From Pseudomaricurvus alcaniphilus (lineage in GTDB: Bacteria; Pseudomonadota; Gammaproteobacteria; Pseudomonadales; Cellvibrionaceae), in the NCBI RefSeq assembly GCF_011440395.1, contig NZ_JAAOIX010000003.1, positions 186,001-250,000 of the forward strand: a stretch of DNA of 64,000 nucleotides, given 5' to 3'. The notes beneath the pieces were generated by a model. It worked only from the letters and a program-made list of their open reading frames with translations, was not told where the DNA came from and made no database searches. The position numbers and the translations under genes are program-made. The number at the start of each line of letters is the position of its first letter. The stretch's first letter is position 1. This document shows, one piece after another, positions 16,279-25,139 of the stretch.

Positions 16279-17184
16279 GTGAACAGTGAGGCTGAGGCCA
16301 TTATCCAGGACGAGACAGACGCCCGGCAGGCCGCCGACCCGGCGCCGTCAACTGCAGATAATGCCAGTAGTGACGCTGGCAGCAGTGGCCAGGGCAAGGC
16401 CCCGCGCCAGGCTGAAATGCCGTTTGCCATCGTGCATGGCAAGGCGTTTACCCAGCTGCCCAAGGATCTCTATATTCCGCCGGACGCACTGGAAGTCATT
16501 CTCGAGGCGTTCGAAGGGCCGCTGGACCTGTTGCTCTACCTGATCCGCCGGCAAAACATTGATATCCTCGATATCAATGTGTCCCAGATCACCCATCAGT
16601 ATGTCCGCTATGTGGAGCTGATGGAGGCCATGCAGTTTGAGCTGGCGGCGGAATACCTGGTGATGGCGGCGATGCTGGCGGAAATAAAGTCGCGCATGCT
16701 GCTGCCGCGCAGCAGTGAAGAAGTCGAGGACGAAGAGGACCCCCGGGCCCAATTGATTCGTCGGCTGCAGGAGTACGAGCGCTTCAAGCAGGCGGCTGAA
16801 GATATCGACCAGATACCGCGGCTCGGACGCGAGATTCACCAGGCCAACGCCCTGGCGCCGGATCGCAATTTGACCCGGCCGGATCCGGAGGTGGATATCC
16901 GCGAGCTGCTGCTGGCGCTGGGTGAAGTGTTGCGGCGCGCTGACATGTTTGAGAGTCACCACGTCGAAAAGGAAAAGCTATCTACCCGCGAGCGCATGGC
17001 GCAGGTGCTGGATACCTTGAAAGGCAGGCAGTTCGTACCTTTTGTCAGTTTGTTTATCGTCGCTGAGGGGCGGCTCGGTGTGGTGGTGACGTTTCTGGCG
17101 GTTATGGAACTGATCAAGGAACAGTTGGTGGAAATTGTGCAAAGTGAAAGCTTTGGTCCCATTCATGTCAAGGCTCGAAGCTAG
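16279..17184 (+). CDS. scpA: Segregation and condensation protein A (ScpA kleisin)
   Basis: A 301-residue kleisin subunit that bridges SMC-type ATPases with ScpB in chromosome condensation. The family core begins at FEGPLDLLLYLIRRQNIDILDINVSQIT and continues with ELAAEYLVMAAMLAEIKSRMLLP; the C-terminal winged helix is FVPFVSLFIVAEGRLGVVVTFLAVMELIK. A poorly conserved, Ala/Ser/Asp-rich N-terminal extension of about 60 residues precedes the core. I chose the GTG at 16279, preceded by AAAGG seven bases away; the frame is open from 16234. scpB follows with a 36-base gap. Confidence 0.93.
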   Translation: MNSEAEAIIQDETDARQAADPAPSTADNASSDAGSSGQGKAPRQAEMPFAIVHGKAFTQLPKDLYIPPDALEVILEAFEGPLDLLLYLIRRQNIDILDINVSQITHQYVRYVELMEAMQFELAAEYLVMAAMLAEIKSRMLLPRSSEEVEDEEDPRAQLIRRLQEYERFKQAAEDIDQIPRLGREIHQANALAPDRNLTRPDPEVDIRELLLALGEVLRRADMFESHHVEKEKLSTRERMAQVLDTLKGRQFVPFVSLFIVAEGRLGVVVTFLAVMELIKEQLVEIVQSESFGPIHVKARS

Positions 17185-17220
17185 TGCAGTGTGCCAGGCG
17201 AGAGGTAACTGCAGGTAAGA

Positions 17221-18051
17221 ATGAATATTGACAGAGACAAATTGCGGCAAATCATCGAAGGCGCACTGCTGGCGGCGGGGCAGCCCCTGTCCCGCGAGCG
17301 GCTGCTGCTATTGTTTGAAGGCGACGACGAAGTGCCGGAGAAAGACGATATACAGTCGGTGCTGGAAGATATCCAGGCCGATTGTCGCGACCGCGGTTAC
17401 GAACTGGCCGAGGTGGCCAGTGGCTGGCGCTTTCAGGTAAGGGCGGAAACCGCTCCCTGGGTGAATCGCCTGTGGGAGGAGAAGCCGCAAAAGTATTCCC
17501 GTGCCCTGCTGGAAACCCTGGCCCTGATTGCCTATCGCCAGCCTATTACTCGCGGCGATATCGAGGAAATTCGCGGGGTGGCGGTCAGCTCCCACATTAT
17601 CAAGACCCTGGTGGAGAGGGAGTGGGTCAAGGTGGTGGGGCAGCGCGATGTTCCCGGTCGCCCGTCCCTGTACGCTACCACCCGGCACTTTCTGGACTAT
17701 TTCAACCTGAAGAGCCTGGATGAGCTGCCGACCCTGAGTGAAATCAGGGATCTGGATGAGCTCAACAGTGAACTGGATCTGCAAATAGAAAGTTCCCTGG
17801 CTGATAATTCGCCGGCGCCAAAAGTGCAGCCGGAAATGGATTCGGAAGAGGACAGTGCTGGCGACGATACCGCCGGTGCCGATACTGCCGGTGACGATAC
17901 CGCCGGCGCTGGCGAAGAAGACACCAGCAACACCGGGGAGGGCGCCAGCACTAACGAAAATAGTGCCGATACCGGTGAAAGAAAGGCTCCCCCGGGTGAG
18001 AGCACTGCTGCAGCGATCAACGCTTTGGCACCAACTGCCGATAACGGCTAA
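17221..18051 (+). CDS. scpB: Segregation and condensation protein B (ScpB)
   Basis: A 276-residue protein with two winged-helix domains (about residues 1-170), containing [19 protein letters not shown], the region [29 protein letters not shown] and [15 protein letters not shown]. It dimerises and binds ScpA. The last 85 residues are a low-complexity acidic tail with repeated (D/G)DTAGAD-type units ([16 protein letters not shown]), longer than in E. coli-type ScpB; such tails vary among gammaproteobacteria. It is preceded by an AGGTAAGA ribosome-binding site and followed after 20 bases by rluB. Confidence 0.93.
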   Translation: MNIDRDKLRQIIEGALLAAGQPLSRERLLLLFEGDDEVPEKDDIQSVLEDIQADCRDRGYELAEVASGWRFQVRAETAPWVNRLWEEKPQKYSRALLETLALIAYRQPITRGDIEEIRGVAVSSHIIKTLVEREWVKVVGQRDVPGRPSLYATTRHFLDYFNLKSLDELPTLSEIRDLDELNSELDLQIESSLADNSPAPKVQPEMDSEEDSAGDDTAGADTAGDDTAGAGEEDTSNTGEGASTNENSADTGERKAPPGESTAAAINALAPTADNG

Positions 18052-18071
18052 GAGTTTGACGTAACGCCACT

Positions 18072-18917
18072 ATGCAAAAAGATGAAAAAATTCAAAAGGT
18101 TCTGGCCAGGACGGGGGCGGGATCACGCCGCGAAATGGAAAAGGTTATCGCTGAGGGCCGGGTCAAGGTTAACGGCGAGGTCGCGAAACTTGGTGACCGG
18201 GTAGCAGAGGGGGATATTCTGCAGCTCGACGGCAAGCGCATCAAAGTGCAGTCGGAAGAGAAGAGTGCCGTGCGGGTGTTGCTGTATAACAAGCCAGAGG
18301 GGGAAATCTGTTCCCGCTCTGATCCGGAAGGCCGCCGCACGGTTTACGAGCGCTTGCCAAAAGTCAGCGGTGAGCGCTGGATCTCGGTCGGGCGCCTGGA
18401 TTTCAACACCAGCGGATTGTTGCTGTTTACCAATGACGGAGAGCTGGCCAACAAGCTGATGCATCCGTCCAGCATGATCGACCGCGAGTACCTGGTGCGA
18501 ATCCAGGGTGATGTCGACGACGACATGAAGAAAAGGTTGCGCGACGGTGTGCTGCTTGAGGATGGCGTGGCGCGCTTCACCGATATCGTTGACGGCGCGG
18601 GAGAAGGGCGCAACCGCTGGTTCTACTGCGTGGTCATGGAGGGGCGCAATCGCGAAGTGCGGCGTTTGTGGGAGTCCCAGGGGGTCAAGGTTAGCCGCCT
18701 GAAGCGCGTGCGCTACGGCAATATTTTTATTCCCTCCCATGTGCGCGTGGGGCAGTGGATTGAGCTCAACGACAAGGAGATCGCCGACCTGTGCCTGACC
18801 GCAGGAGTGGAAGCGCCCAAGCCGGCGCCGTCGTCGCGGCAAAAAACTGTGGATCAGGAGCGGCACCAGCGCCGCCTGCGGGCGGGCAAGGGCAGTCGGC
18901 CCCGGCGCAATCGTTAG
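18072..18917 (+). CDS. rluB: RluB, 23S rRNA pseudouridine synthase
   Basis: A 281-residue RsuA-family pseudouridine synthase: an S4 RNA-binding domain ([29 protein letters not shown] split over residues 5-33), then the catalytic domain with the motif [18 protein letters not shown], whose Asp110 is the nucleophile, and the [20 protein letters not shown] segment. A basic C-terminal tail rich in arginine follows. E. coli RluB makes pseudouridine 2605 in 23S rRNA. The location after scpAB is conserved. Confidence 0.93.
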   Translation: MQKDEKIQKVLARTGAGSRREMEKVIAEGRVKVNGEVAKLGDRVAEGDILQLDGKRIKVQSEEKSAVRVLLYNKPEGEICSRSDPEGRRTVYERLPKVSGERWISVGRLDFNTSGLLLFTNDGELANKLMHPSSMIDREYLVRIQGDVDDDMKKRLRDGVLLEDGVARFTDIVDGAGEGRNRWFYCVVMEGRNREVRRLWESQGVKVSRLKRVRYGNIFIPSHVRVGQWIELNDKEIADLCLTAGVEAPKPAPSSRQKTVDQERHQRRLRAGKGSRPRRNR

Positions 18918-18929
18918 CCAGTTTAGGTT

Positions 18930-19865
18930 CTAGTTGGCGATTACCACCCGGTTGCGGCCGTCGCGCTTGGCCTGGTAGAGGGCGCTGTCGCCGCGTCGAA
19001 ACAAATCCTCGCCCTTTTCACCGCGGCGCCAGCTACTGACACCGATGCTGGCGGTGATGCGAATACAGGTCGGTTCAGTGCCAATTATCAAGTCTTCAAT
19101 TTGACTGCGCACTCGCTCGGCGATGACCGCTGCGCCTTCGGCGTCGGTTTTGTTGAGCAACAGCACAAACTCCTCACCACCGTAACGAAACGTGAGGTCG
19201 GTGGTGCGTGCAATTGTGCGAATGGTGCTGGCCAGCAGGCGCAGTACATCGTCGCCACTGCTGTGGCCGTAGTTATCATTGATGCTTTTAAAGTGGTCGA
19301 CGTCGATCACCAGCATGGACAGCGGCTGCCGGTGGCGGCGGGCGAGGCTGATCTCGCGCGCCAGCGCTTCCTCCATGGCCTGGCGATTGCCGACGCAGGT
19401 GAGGGGGTCCAGCAGCGAAGTAAGTACCGCCTGGCGGTAGAGCAGGGCGTTGCGCAACGGAAAGATCAAGGTCGACAACAGGTTTTCCAGGGCCGCGATT
19501 TCCAGCTTGTTGAAGCGTTTGCGGCGGCTGAAGGTGATGTTCCCCATATCCTGCTGCGGGGTCTGCAGGCGGTAGTTGAGGGTTTGCGCACATTCCATGC
19601 CGAGCTGGACCCGGCTCTCTGAGGCGCCGTTGCCGTATACCAGGCCGCCAACCGGCACTATGGCCCGGGCGTGCTCGAGAAAAATTTCCAGCACAGTGGT
19701 CAGGTCGAGGCTGGTTTGCAGCGCCTGGGTAAGCCGGATGCGGGCTGCAGCGTGTTCTTCATAGCTCGCCGGATTGGTTAAGATGGCTATGTTGTCTTTC
19801 GCCGAGACGGCGTTGTTTCCATTGCCAGCGGTTATCGCCATAATTCTGTCCTGGCCATTGGGCAT
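18930..19865 (-). CDS. GGDEF-domain diguanylate cyclase
   Basis: A 311-residue cytoplasmic protein. The N-terminal part (about residues 35-145) resembles a GAF-like sensor region without a clear ligand motif. The GGDEF domain starts at DPLTCVGNRQAMEEAL and carries the intact active-site loop GGEEF (229-233), so it should make cyclic di-GMP from two GTP. An inhibitory I-site RxxD is present as RTTD (220-223), five residues before GGEEF, so product inhibition is expected. No membrane segment is seen. It is convergent with rluB and monocistronic. Confidence 0.88.
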   Translation of the reverse strand: MPNGQDRIMAITAGNGNNAVSAKDNIAILTNPASYEEHAAARIRLTQALQTSLDLTTVLEIFLEHARAIVPVGGLVYGNGASESRVQLGMECAQTLNYRLQTPQQDMGNITFSRRKRFNKLEIAALENLLSTLIFPLRNALLYRQAVLTSLLDPLTCVGNRQAMEEALAREISLARRHRQPLSMLVIDVDHFKSINDNYGHSSGDDVLRLLASTIRTIARTTDLTFRYGGEEFVLLLNKTDAEGAAVIAERVRSQIEDLIIGTEPTCIRITASIGVSSWRRGEKGEDLFRRGDSALYQAKRDGRNRVVIAN

Positions 19866-20183
19866 TATCTGCCGGTGAGTTGGGGCGCTTTGAAATCTGT
19901 TACAGGGTCGATTGCGAAATGTGTGCCAATTGCAGAAGATATTAATAACTTCTTATAAATCAATAGGTTAATATTGTTGAGAATATTTTCATGGCGCAGG
20001 TGACAAGAAGTCGACGGCTCGAGCGGCAACTCCGCAGGCAACTTCTTGCCGCCGGCAACTTCTTGACGTACTCGCAGTGACTGTCGCAACAAAGCCGCAG
20101 TGACTGTTGCAACAAAGCTGCAGCACCCGTTTTAACCAGGTCGCAGTGGCCGGGCTCCGGGGCAGGGCGGGAGAAGCTAACAG
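19866..20183. other. Intergenic region with AT-rich part and 23 bp tandem repeat
   Basis: Bases 19920-19990 are unusually AT-rich for the region. Bases 20074-20119 hold two head-to-tail copies of a 23 bp unit beginning GCAGTGACTGT(C/T)GCAACAAAG, preceded by two copies of GGCAACTTCTTG near 20032-20064. No gene is supported. Confidence 0.6.
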
Positions 20184-20846
20184 GTGGTATTTTACTTTGC
20201 CGGTGCAGTGGGATTTTGGGGGCCAGCCGCAGCGCTGTCGCTGCCGGTTTTGCTGCTGTGTGTGCTGAAGGCCCCCTGGCGACAGCTGTGGGCCCGCGGC
20301 GAACGGCTCAACTTGTGGCTGGCGGCGATCGTTGCCCTGGCGCTGTTCTGGCAATTACAGGTGAGTGTACGCGGCCTGTTGGGTTTGCACCCCCTGCTGC
20401 TGATGGCGCTGACCATGGTGTTTGGAGCGGCTTTGGCGATATTGGCGGCGACCCTGGCGCTGCTGGCAGGTTGCTGGCTTTTTTCCGGCCTATGGCTGGC
20501 GCTGCCGCCCCAATGCCTGTTAAACATTATTTTACCGGCTGGCGCTGCGGTCTGTGTTTTGTGGGCCATCGACCGGGTTCCGCAGCGCAACCTGTTTGTT
20601 TATATGCTCGGCGGCGGCTTTTTCGGGGCGATGCTGACGGTGCAAGTGATGGCTTTGGCAAGCCTGGCTTATGTCTGGCTGTTGGGCCCCGGCCCCCTGC
20701 TGGTGCAGGTTGTGGATTACTACTACCTGACCCTGTTGATGATGTTCCCCGAGGGTTTTATCAATGGCGCCGTGATTACCGTGTTGACCGTGCTTAAGCC
20801 AGAACTGGTCAAGACCTACGATGACCGGGCGTATCTTGATCAGTGA
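20184..20846 (+). CDS. CbiM-like energy-coupling-factor permease
   Basis: A 220-residue membrane protein with about seven hydrophobic segments. The central part (GLLGLHPLLLMALTMVFGAALAILAATLALLAG) and the late motif MMFPEGFINGAVITVL match the CbiM/energy-coupling-factor permease family found as a stand-alone gene in many gammaproteobacteria. Family members are substrate-specific membrane parts of cobalt/nickel uptake systems, but the N-terminal metal-binding MHI motif of true CbiM is absent and no ATPase or CbiQ gene is adjacent, so substrate is unknown. GTG start with GGAG nine bases before. Its 3' end overlaps that of the convergent cpxA-like gene by 38 bases. Confidence 0.68.
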   Translation: MVFYFAGAVGFWGPAAALSLPVLLLCVLKAPWRQLWARGERLNLWLAAIVALALFWQLQVSVRGLLGLHPLLLMALTMVFGAALAILAATLALLAGCWLFSGLWLALPPQCLLNIILPAGAAVCVLWAIDRVPQRNLFVYMLGGGFFGAMLTVQVMALASLAYVWLLGPGPLLVQVVDYYYLTLLMMFPEGFINGAVITVLTVLKPELVKTYDDRAYLDQ

Positions 20847-22266
20847 ACTCCTCATTATCGTCGCCCATAAGGGCAATATTCTCATCGCACAGCGGCAGGG
20901 TAATAATGACCGACAGCCCGCCGGCGCGATTGATTTCCGCCTTGATGGTGCCGCCGTGCAGTTCCACCGTGCGCTTGGCTATGGCCAGGCCCAGTCCGTA
21001 GCCGCCTTTTGTGCGGCAGCGGGCTTCGTCGGTACGAAAGAACGGTTCGAAGATGGCATCCAGGTGTTTCGGGTCGATGCCCGGGCCACGATCGGCGATG
21101 GTGATCCGACAGTAACCGTTGGCTGTCCTGCTCATGCATACATTAATGGTCGAGTTCTGGGGGGTGTAGCGGATAGCGTTGCGCAGGACATTGTCAAAGA
21201 CGCTGGCCAGGGTGGTGGAGCGGGTTTGAATCAGCGCTTCCTTGAGATCGTCTTTGCGGATTAGTGAAATATTCTTGGTCTTGAGATCGCTCTCGGAGAC
21301 TTCGATAATTACTGACACCAGGCTGCAAATTTCCACTACGTCATCCAGCTCCCAGCTGTCCTGGTCAGTAAGGGGCAGCGACAGGATATTGGAAATTACA
21401 TCGTTGAGGTAATCCGCCGAGCGTTTGATGCGGTCCAGCTCACCGGTAATTTCGCTGTTGGCTCGCTGCTGGGCGATGGCCAGTGCAACTTGCAGGCGGG
21501 CCAGAGGGGTGCGCAACTCGTGGGAGACATCCTTGATCAGGCGGCGCTGTTCTTCCATGGTGCGCTGTAATTTAACCACCATATTATCGAACGCCCGACC
21601 CAGCTCAGCCATTTCCCCGGGGCGATTGCAAAATTCTTCCGCGACCCGGGTATCCCAGTTGCCGCGGGCGATTTGCTGGGTCGCCTCCTTGAGCTTCTGG
21701 ATGTCGCGGGTAATAAAGCGGGCCAGGTAAAAACAGGCCGCGCCACTGATAATCACGCTCAGCAGCAGGATATGCCAGAAGTTATTGAAATAGAGCATCC
21801 AGCGCAGAAAGGCGTCGTGGGGAGAGATGACCACCAGTCGCAACTGGGCGCCGTCACTGAGAGTAAAGTGGCGGCCGAACATGCTGTCCTGGCCCTGGAT
21901 CGATCTCAGCGACGGCGCGCTGGAGTTAATTTGGGGCAGGAATTGCTTCACGCTGGCGGGAATGTCCCGGTCGAGCAGATCGTTACCGTTGTCATCGATA
22001 ATATAGAAGTAGCGCGAGGCCCAGGCGGGCATGCGCTGCAAGCCTTCCTTGACCGTGTGGTAATCGTAGTTGACCGCATCGCTGACAATCTCGCGCAACA
22101 GGCGCCCGCCGGCTCCTCCCTGCCTGTCGCTCTCGCTGTGGCTTATGTGCTTGTCGGGCCCCAGCCCCAGAAAGTGGACAATCAGGTTGGAGCCCAGCAG
22201 GGTTAATATGGTAACCAGCCAGAAGACCAGGAAAATCTTTACGTATGTACGGCTGATGAAGGGCAC
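20809..22266 (-). CDS. cpxA: CpxA-like sensor histidine kinase
   Basis: A 485-residue inner-membrane kinase: membrane helix 1 (about 10-30), a periplasmic sensor domain of about 130 residues, helix 2 (163-183), HAMP, the H-box IKDVSHELRTPLARL with His249 as phosphoacceptor, and the ATPase domain with DNVLRNAIRYTP (N box), ADRGPGID (G1) and GGYGLGLAIAKR (G2). Similarity of the partner to CpxR suggests envelope-stress sensing. It lies 23 bases downstream of the regulator in one operon. Its last 38 bases overlap a convergent gene. Confidence 0.83.
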   Translation of the reverse strand: MPFISRTYVKIFLVFWLVTILTLLGSNLIVHFLGLGPDKHISHSESDRQGGAGGRLLREIVSDAVNYDYHTVKEGLQRMPAWASRYFYIIDDNGNDLLDRDIPASVKQFLPQINSSAPSLRSIQGQDSMFGRHFTLSDGAQLRLVVISPHDAFLRWMLYFNNFWHILLLSVIISGAACFYLARFITRDIQKLKEATQQIARGNWDTRVAEEFCNRPGEMAELGRAFDNMVVKLQRTMEEQRRLIKDVSHELRTPLARLQVALAIAQQRANSEITGELDRIKRSADYLNDVISNILSLPLTDQDSWELDDVVEICSLVSVIIEVSESDLKTKNISLIRKDDLKEALIQTRSTTLASVFDNVLRNAIRYTPQNSTINVCMSRTANGYCRITIADRGPGIDPKHLDAIFEPFFRTDEARCRTKGGYGLGLAIAKRTVELHGGTIKAEINRAGGLSVIITLPLCDENIALMGDDNEEFTDQDTPGHRRS

Positions 22267-22289
22267 AGTCTCAGGTCACCTCGGGCGGG

Positions 22290-22985
22290 CTACTGTCGCG
22301 TCAGCATATAGCCGGCGCCACGGATATTGATGATAAGGTCTTTGTTGGCGCCCAGTTTGGACAGCTTTTTACGAATATTGCTGACGTGAACGTCAATGCT
22401 GCGGTCGTAGGGAGTCAGCTTCCGGTTCAGGGCATTTTCGGTCAGGGATTCCTTGCTGATAACTTCTCCCGCCTCTCTCATCAGCAGTTCGAGCACGGTA
22501 AATTCCGCCCCGGTGAGCGGGATAGCGGCATCGTTGAAAAAGGCCGTGCGGCTTTTGGTGTGCAGCTTTAAGCCGTCAACTTGCAGCTCATCTGGCAGTG
22601 GCGGCGGGGTGTCGGCGTTGTCACTGCGGCGCAGGATAGCGCGCAGCCGGGCCACCAGTTCACGGGGGTTGCAGGGTTTGGGTAAATAATCATCCGCACC
22701 CATCTCCAGGCCGACGATGCGGTCGACGGTTTCACCCTTGGCGGTGAGCATCAGTACCGGTGTGCGCTGCTGCTCGCGTATCTTGCGCAAGGCCTCCAGG
22801 CCGTTGACTACCGGCATCATGATGTCCAGCACAATGACATCGAAGCTGCTGCGGTTGGCGAGCTCCACGCCGCTGCCGCCATCGTGTGCCAGGCTGACCT
22901 CAAAACCTTCTGTTTGCAGGTACTCTTTCAGCAACAGGCAGAGTTCCTGGTCATCGTCAACGAGCAGTAGTTTATTGGTAGCCAT
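22290..22985 (-). CDS. cpxR: CpxR-like OmpR-family response regulator
   Basis: A 231-residue regulator. The receiver domain has the acidic pair DD10-11, phosphoacceptor Asp54 (VLDIMMP) and Lys103 (DDYLPKP). The C-terminal winged helix contains LTGAEFTVLELLM and TPYDRSIDVHVSNIRKKL, closely like E. coli CpxR. It should be activated by the kinase downstream and regulate envelope-stress genes, possibly including itself. No CpxP-like gene is adjacent; the divergent region upstream leads after 270 bases to a MITE-like element and a secreted protein. Confidence 0.86.
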   Translation of the reverse strand: MATNKLLLVDDDQELCLLLKEYLQTEGFEVSLAHDGGSGVELANRSSFDVIVLDIMMPVVNGLEALRKIREQQRTPVLMLTAKGETVDRIVGLEMGADDYLPKPCNPRELVARLRAILRRSDNADTPPPLPDELQVDGLKLHTKSRTAFFNDAAIPLTGAEFTVLELLMREAGEVISKESLTENALNRKLTPYDRSIDVHVSNIRKKLSKLGANKDLIINIRGAGYMLTRQ

Positions 22986-23254
22986 TGTCTTTCCGCTATC
23001 GGTATTTGTGCCTTGCAGGAGTGATTGAGTGCGCGCCAGTCGGCGACAGCGGGCGGAGTTTGCATGACTCCAGCGCGCGTGTCACGAGCAGAGGCCTCGC
23101 TATAACTATTCTTTACCCATTATTAAGCTGCAATCGGGTGGCGACAACCGCTTTTTCAATTTTCACGAAAATGTATTTGGTGCCAATAAAGCCGCTGCTG
23201 GCGCGATCATGGGTGGTAATGGTTGCAATAGTTTGGTTAAGTAGCCGGGGTCCA
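22986..23254. other. Region upstream of cpxRA, no gene seen
   Basis: This 269-base stretch should contain the cpxR promoter. I see no convincing open frame, tRNA or strong -35/-10 pair in it. Confidence 0.4.
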
Positions 23255-23423
23255 CTAGGAGCCTGTCGGACTTAGGGTTGCCCTGCTGCGAAAAAGCCGA
23301 GTTTGGCCATTTTTTAACCATTTTCTCGTTAAATAGAACCACTATTCGCCTCAAAAATGGTTAAAAACTGACTCAAATCGGACTTTCTCTCGCTACGGGC
23401 ACCTAAGTCCGACAGGCTCCTAG
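23255..23423. mobile_element. 169 bp MITE-like palindromic element
   Basis: The ends are perfect 22-base terminal inverted repeats, 23255-23276 (CTAGGAGCCTGTCGGACTTAGG) read as two parts CTAG plus GAGCCTGTCGGACTTAGG, and 23402-23423. The outer CTAG at both ends is itself palindromic and could be the target duplication. A second inner dyad pairs TTTTTAACCATTTT (about 23313) with AAAAATGGTTAAAAA (about 23355). There is no coding capacity, so it would be mobilised in trans by an element elsewhere in the genome. Confidence 0.8.
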
Positions 23424-23496
23424 GATGGAGATCGTCATCAGGACAGTTACATGAAACAAAATGTACATTTTTTGAAAATAAGGAAATATTAAGACT

Positions 23497-24069
23497 ATGA
23501 AAAATAATCGTTACTTTGCGGCCGTTAAAAGCAGGCTGTTGCAAGTGTTTTTGCCCTCTACAGTGTTCAGCCTGGCGGCTCTGCCAAGCGTGGCGCTGGC
23601 AGGGGAGCATTGCGATGCTATCGGGCAGGTGAGTGGTTGGGTGAAAACCGTTAACCTGAACGAAACCACCCAGAGCGGCTTTGTCAAACTCAAAATCCGG
23701 GTGGGAGGGGAAGTTTTTTTCAAGCGAACGGGGGTGATTATTGGTGAAACCACCAGCCAGAGCATTGATCCCAATACCGGCTTGCCGGTAACCACGCTGG
23801 ATCACAGCATGTTTTTTGGCTCACTGATACGCTTGCAGACTAGCAATGACCAGGCGGTACTGGTGCCCACCGGCAAGCTGGAGGGCGGTATACCCGGTGC
23901 CTACTGTGAATTTAATGTCACCGAAACCATCTCCGAGGCCGCGGGTACACGCCGGCTCAGGTCGCTGTCGAATGATCGACACAATATTACCGCGGAGGGT
24001 GTGGTCAGCTTTTGCTCCGACAACAACAGCAACGAATATGCCCTCTCCGGTACTGTGTGCCTGGACTGA
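23497..24069 (+). CDS. Secreted protein of unknown function
   Basis: A 190-residue protein with a signal peptide (basic MKNNRYFAAVKSRLL, hydrophobic VFLPSTVFSLAALPSVALA, cleavage before GEHCDA). The mature part has four cysteines (EHCDA, AYCEF, SFCSD, TVCLD), which could form two disulfides in the periplasm or outside, and a beta-rich pattern with many Thr, Ser and Val. I do not recognise the family. It follows the MITE-like element closely and lies beside the cpxRA pair, without evidence that they are linked. AAGGAA lies about 13 bases before the ATG. Confidence 0.6.
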   Translation: MKNNRYFAAVKSRLLQVFLPSTVFSLAALPSVALAGEHCDAIGQVSGWVKTVNLNETTQSGFVKLKIRVGGEVFFKRTGVIIGETTSQSIDPNTGLPVTTLDHSMFFGSLIRLQTSNDQAVLVPTGKLEGGIPGAYCEFNVTETISEAAGTRRLRSLSNDRHNITAEGVVSFCSDNNSNEYALSGTVCLD

Positions 24070-24277
24070 GCTGGCTTTTCCGAGAGACACAACGGGTGAG
24101 GGCAGTTTTGCTGTAAAAAGTGTCGGCGCACAAAGATGTTGTTTTCAGCGACTATTATCCTGTAGAGCAGGAACTTTGCCCCGGCGCAGGCGCCTAACAG
24201 GTGCAGAGAGTATTTTTCGAGAGTCTTCATGGTGGCCTCGAAAAGGTGAACGATTACTCTCCCGTTAGTGACCCTCC
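24070..24277. other. Intergenic region after the secreted protein gene
   Basis: This stretch holds no convincing gene or promoter. It leads into the long stem with a T-run at 24278-24345 and may be part of a transcribed 3' region. Confidence 0.35.
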
Positions 24278-24345
24278 GCCCGGCCAGCGTTCGTGCGCTA
24301 GTGCGAACACGCGATTCCCCCAAGTCGCAGGCCGGGCTTTTTTTT
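24278..24345 (+). terminator. Intrinsic terminator with branched stem
   Basis: GCCCGGCC (24278-24285) pairs with GGCCGGGC (24330-24337), followed directly by eight T residues. The 44-base loop contains a further dyad GTTCG/CGAAC, so the fold is branched. It could end the transcript of the secreted protein gene or of an unrecognised small RNA. Confidence 0.75.
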
Positions 24346-24515
24346 GCCTCGTTTTATCCCCCTGGTTTTTACCCCCGCCCCCTCATTGATCGATTCTCAT
24401 AACCGGCGTGCGCCTGCGTCTTCGACGGCACCCCCCGGGTCTCATCCCTTGCGCCTCCTGGAGAGAACTGGGAGAATTGGCGCCCGGTTTGAAATGATAC
24501 GTTTGAGGCAGTTCT

Positions 24516-25058
24516 GTGGCAGTTATTGGCCTGTTTTTTGGCAGCGACGAAGGCAACACCGAGACCGTGGCGGCGCGTATACAGCAGCGCTTTGGGGAGG
24601 AGTGGGTGGATGTCTACGATATCGCCGACGTGACCCAATTGGAGTTTGCCGATTACGACAAAATAATCCTCGCTATACCCACCTGGGACTTTGGCCAGAT
24701 CCAGTCTGACTGGGAAGAGTTCTGGGGTGATGTCAGCGACATTGATTTTACCGGCAAGACGGTGGCGCTGGTGGGCCTGGGGGACCAGTTTGGCTATGGC
24801 GATTACTTCCTCGATGCCATGGGCATGCTGCACGATGTGATCGTCGCCAGGGGGGCTGAAATTGTCGGCCTGTGGCCGACGTCGGGCTACGAGTTTGATG
24901 CCTCCAAGGCGGTTACCGCCGACGGTGACTATTTTGTCGGTTTGGGTATCGATGAAGACCAGCAGGAAGACCTGACTGCCGGGCGCCTGAACCGCTGGTG
25001 CCAACAGGTGGCGAGGGAGTTTGAGCTCGATATCGAGCCGCTTGAACTGGATGACTGA
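24516..25058 (+). CDS. fldB: Flavodoxin FldB
   Basis: A 180-residue FMN-binding electron carrier. The phosphate-binding loop is GLFFGSDEGNTETVA at the N-terminus, and the flavin-stacking loops are IPTWDFGQIQSDWEEFW and GLGDQFGYGDYFLDAMGMLHD. These and GLWPTSGYEFDASKAV are closest to E. coli FldB. Flavodoxins replace ferredoxin for low-potential electron delivery, often under iron limitation or oxidative stress. The start is GTG. It is a single-gene unit between a terminator and the convergent cmoB. Confidence 0.92.
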   Translation: MAVIGLFFGSDEGNTETVAARIQQRFGEEWVDVYDIADVTQLEFADYDKIILAIPTWDFGQIQSDWEEFWGDVSDIDFTGKTVALVGLGDQFGYGDYFLDAMGMLHDVIVARGAEIVGLWPTSGYEFDASKAVTADGDYFVGLGIDEDQQEDLTAGRLNRWCQQVAREFELDIEPLELDD

Positions 25059-25139
25059 CTGAGGGGCGAGACGCTGCCATCATCCAGGCATAAGAAGCGT
25101 CGACATCGGCCCGGTCCGGCTTCCTGTATACAGCTGTGA

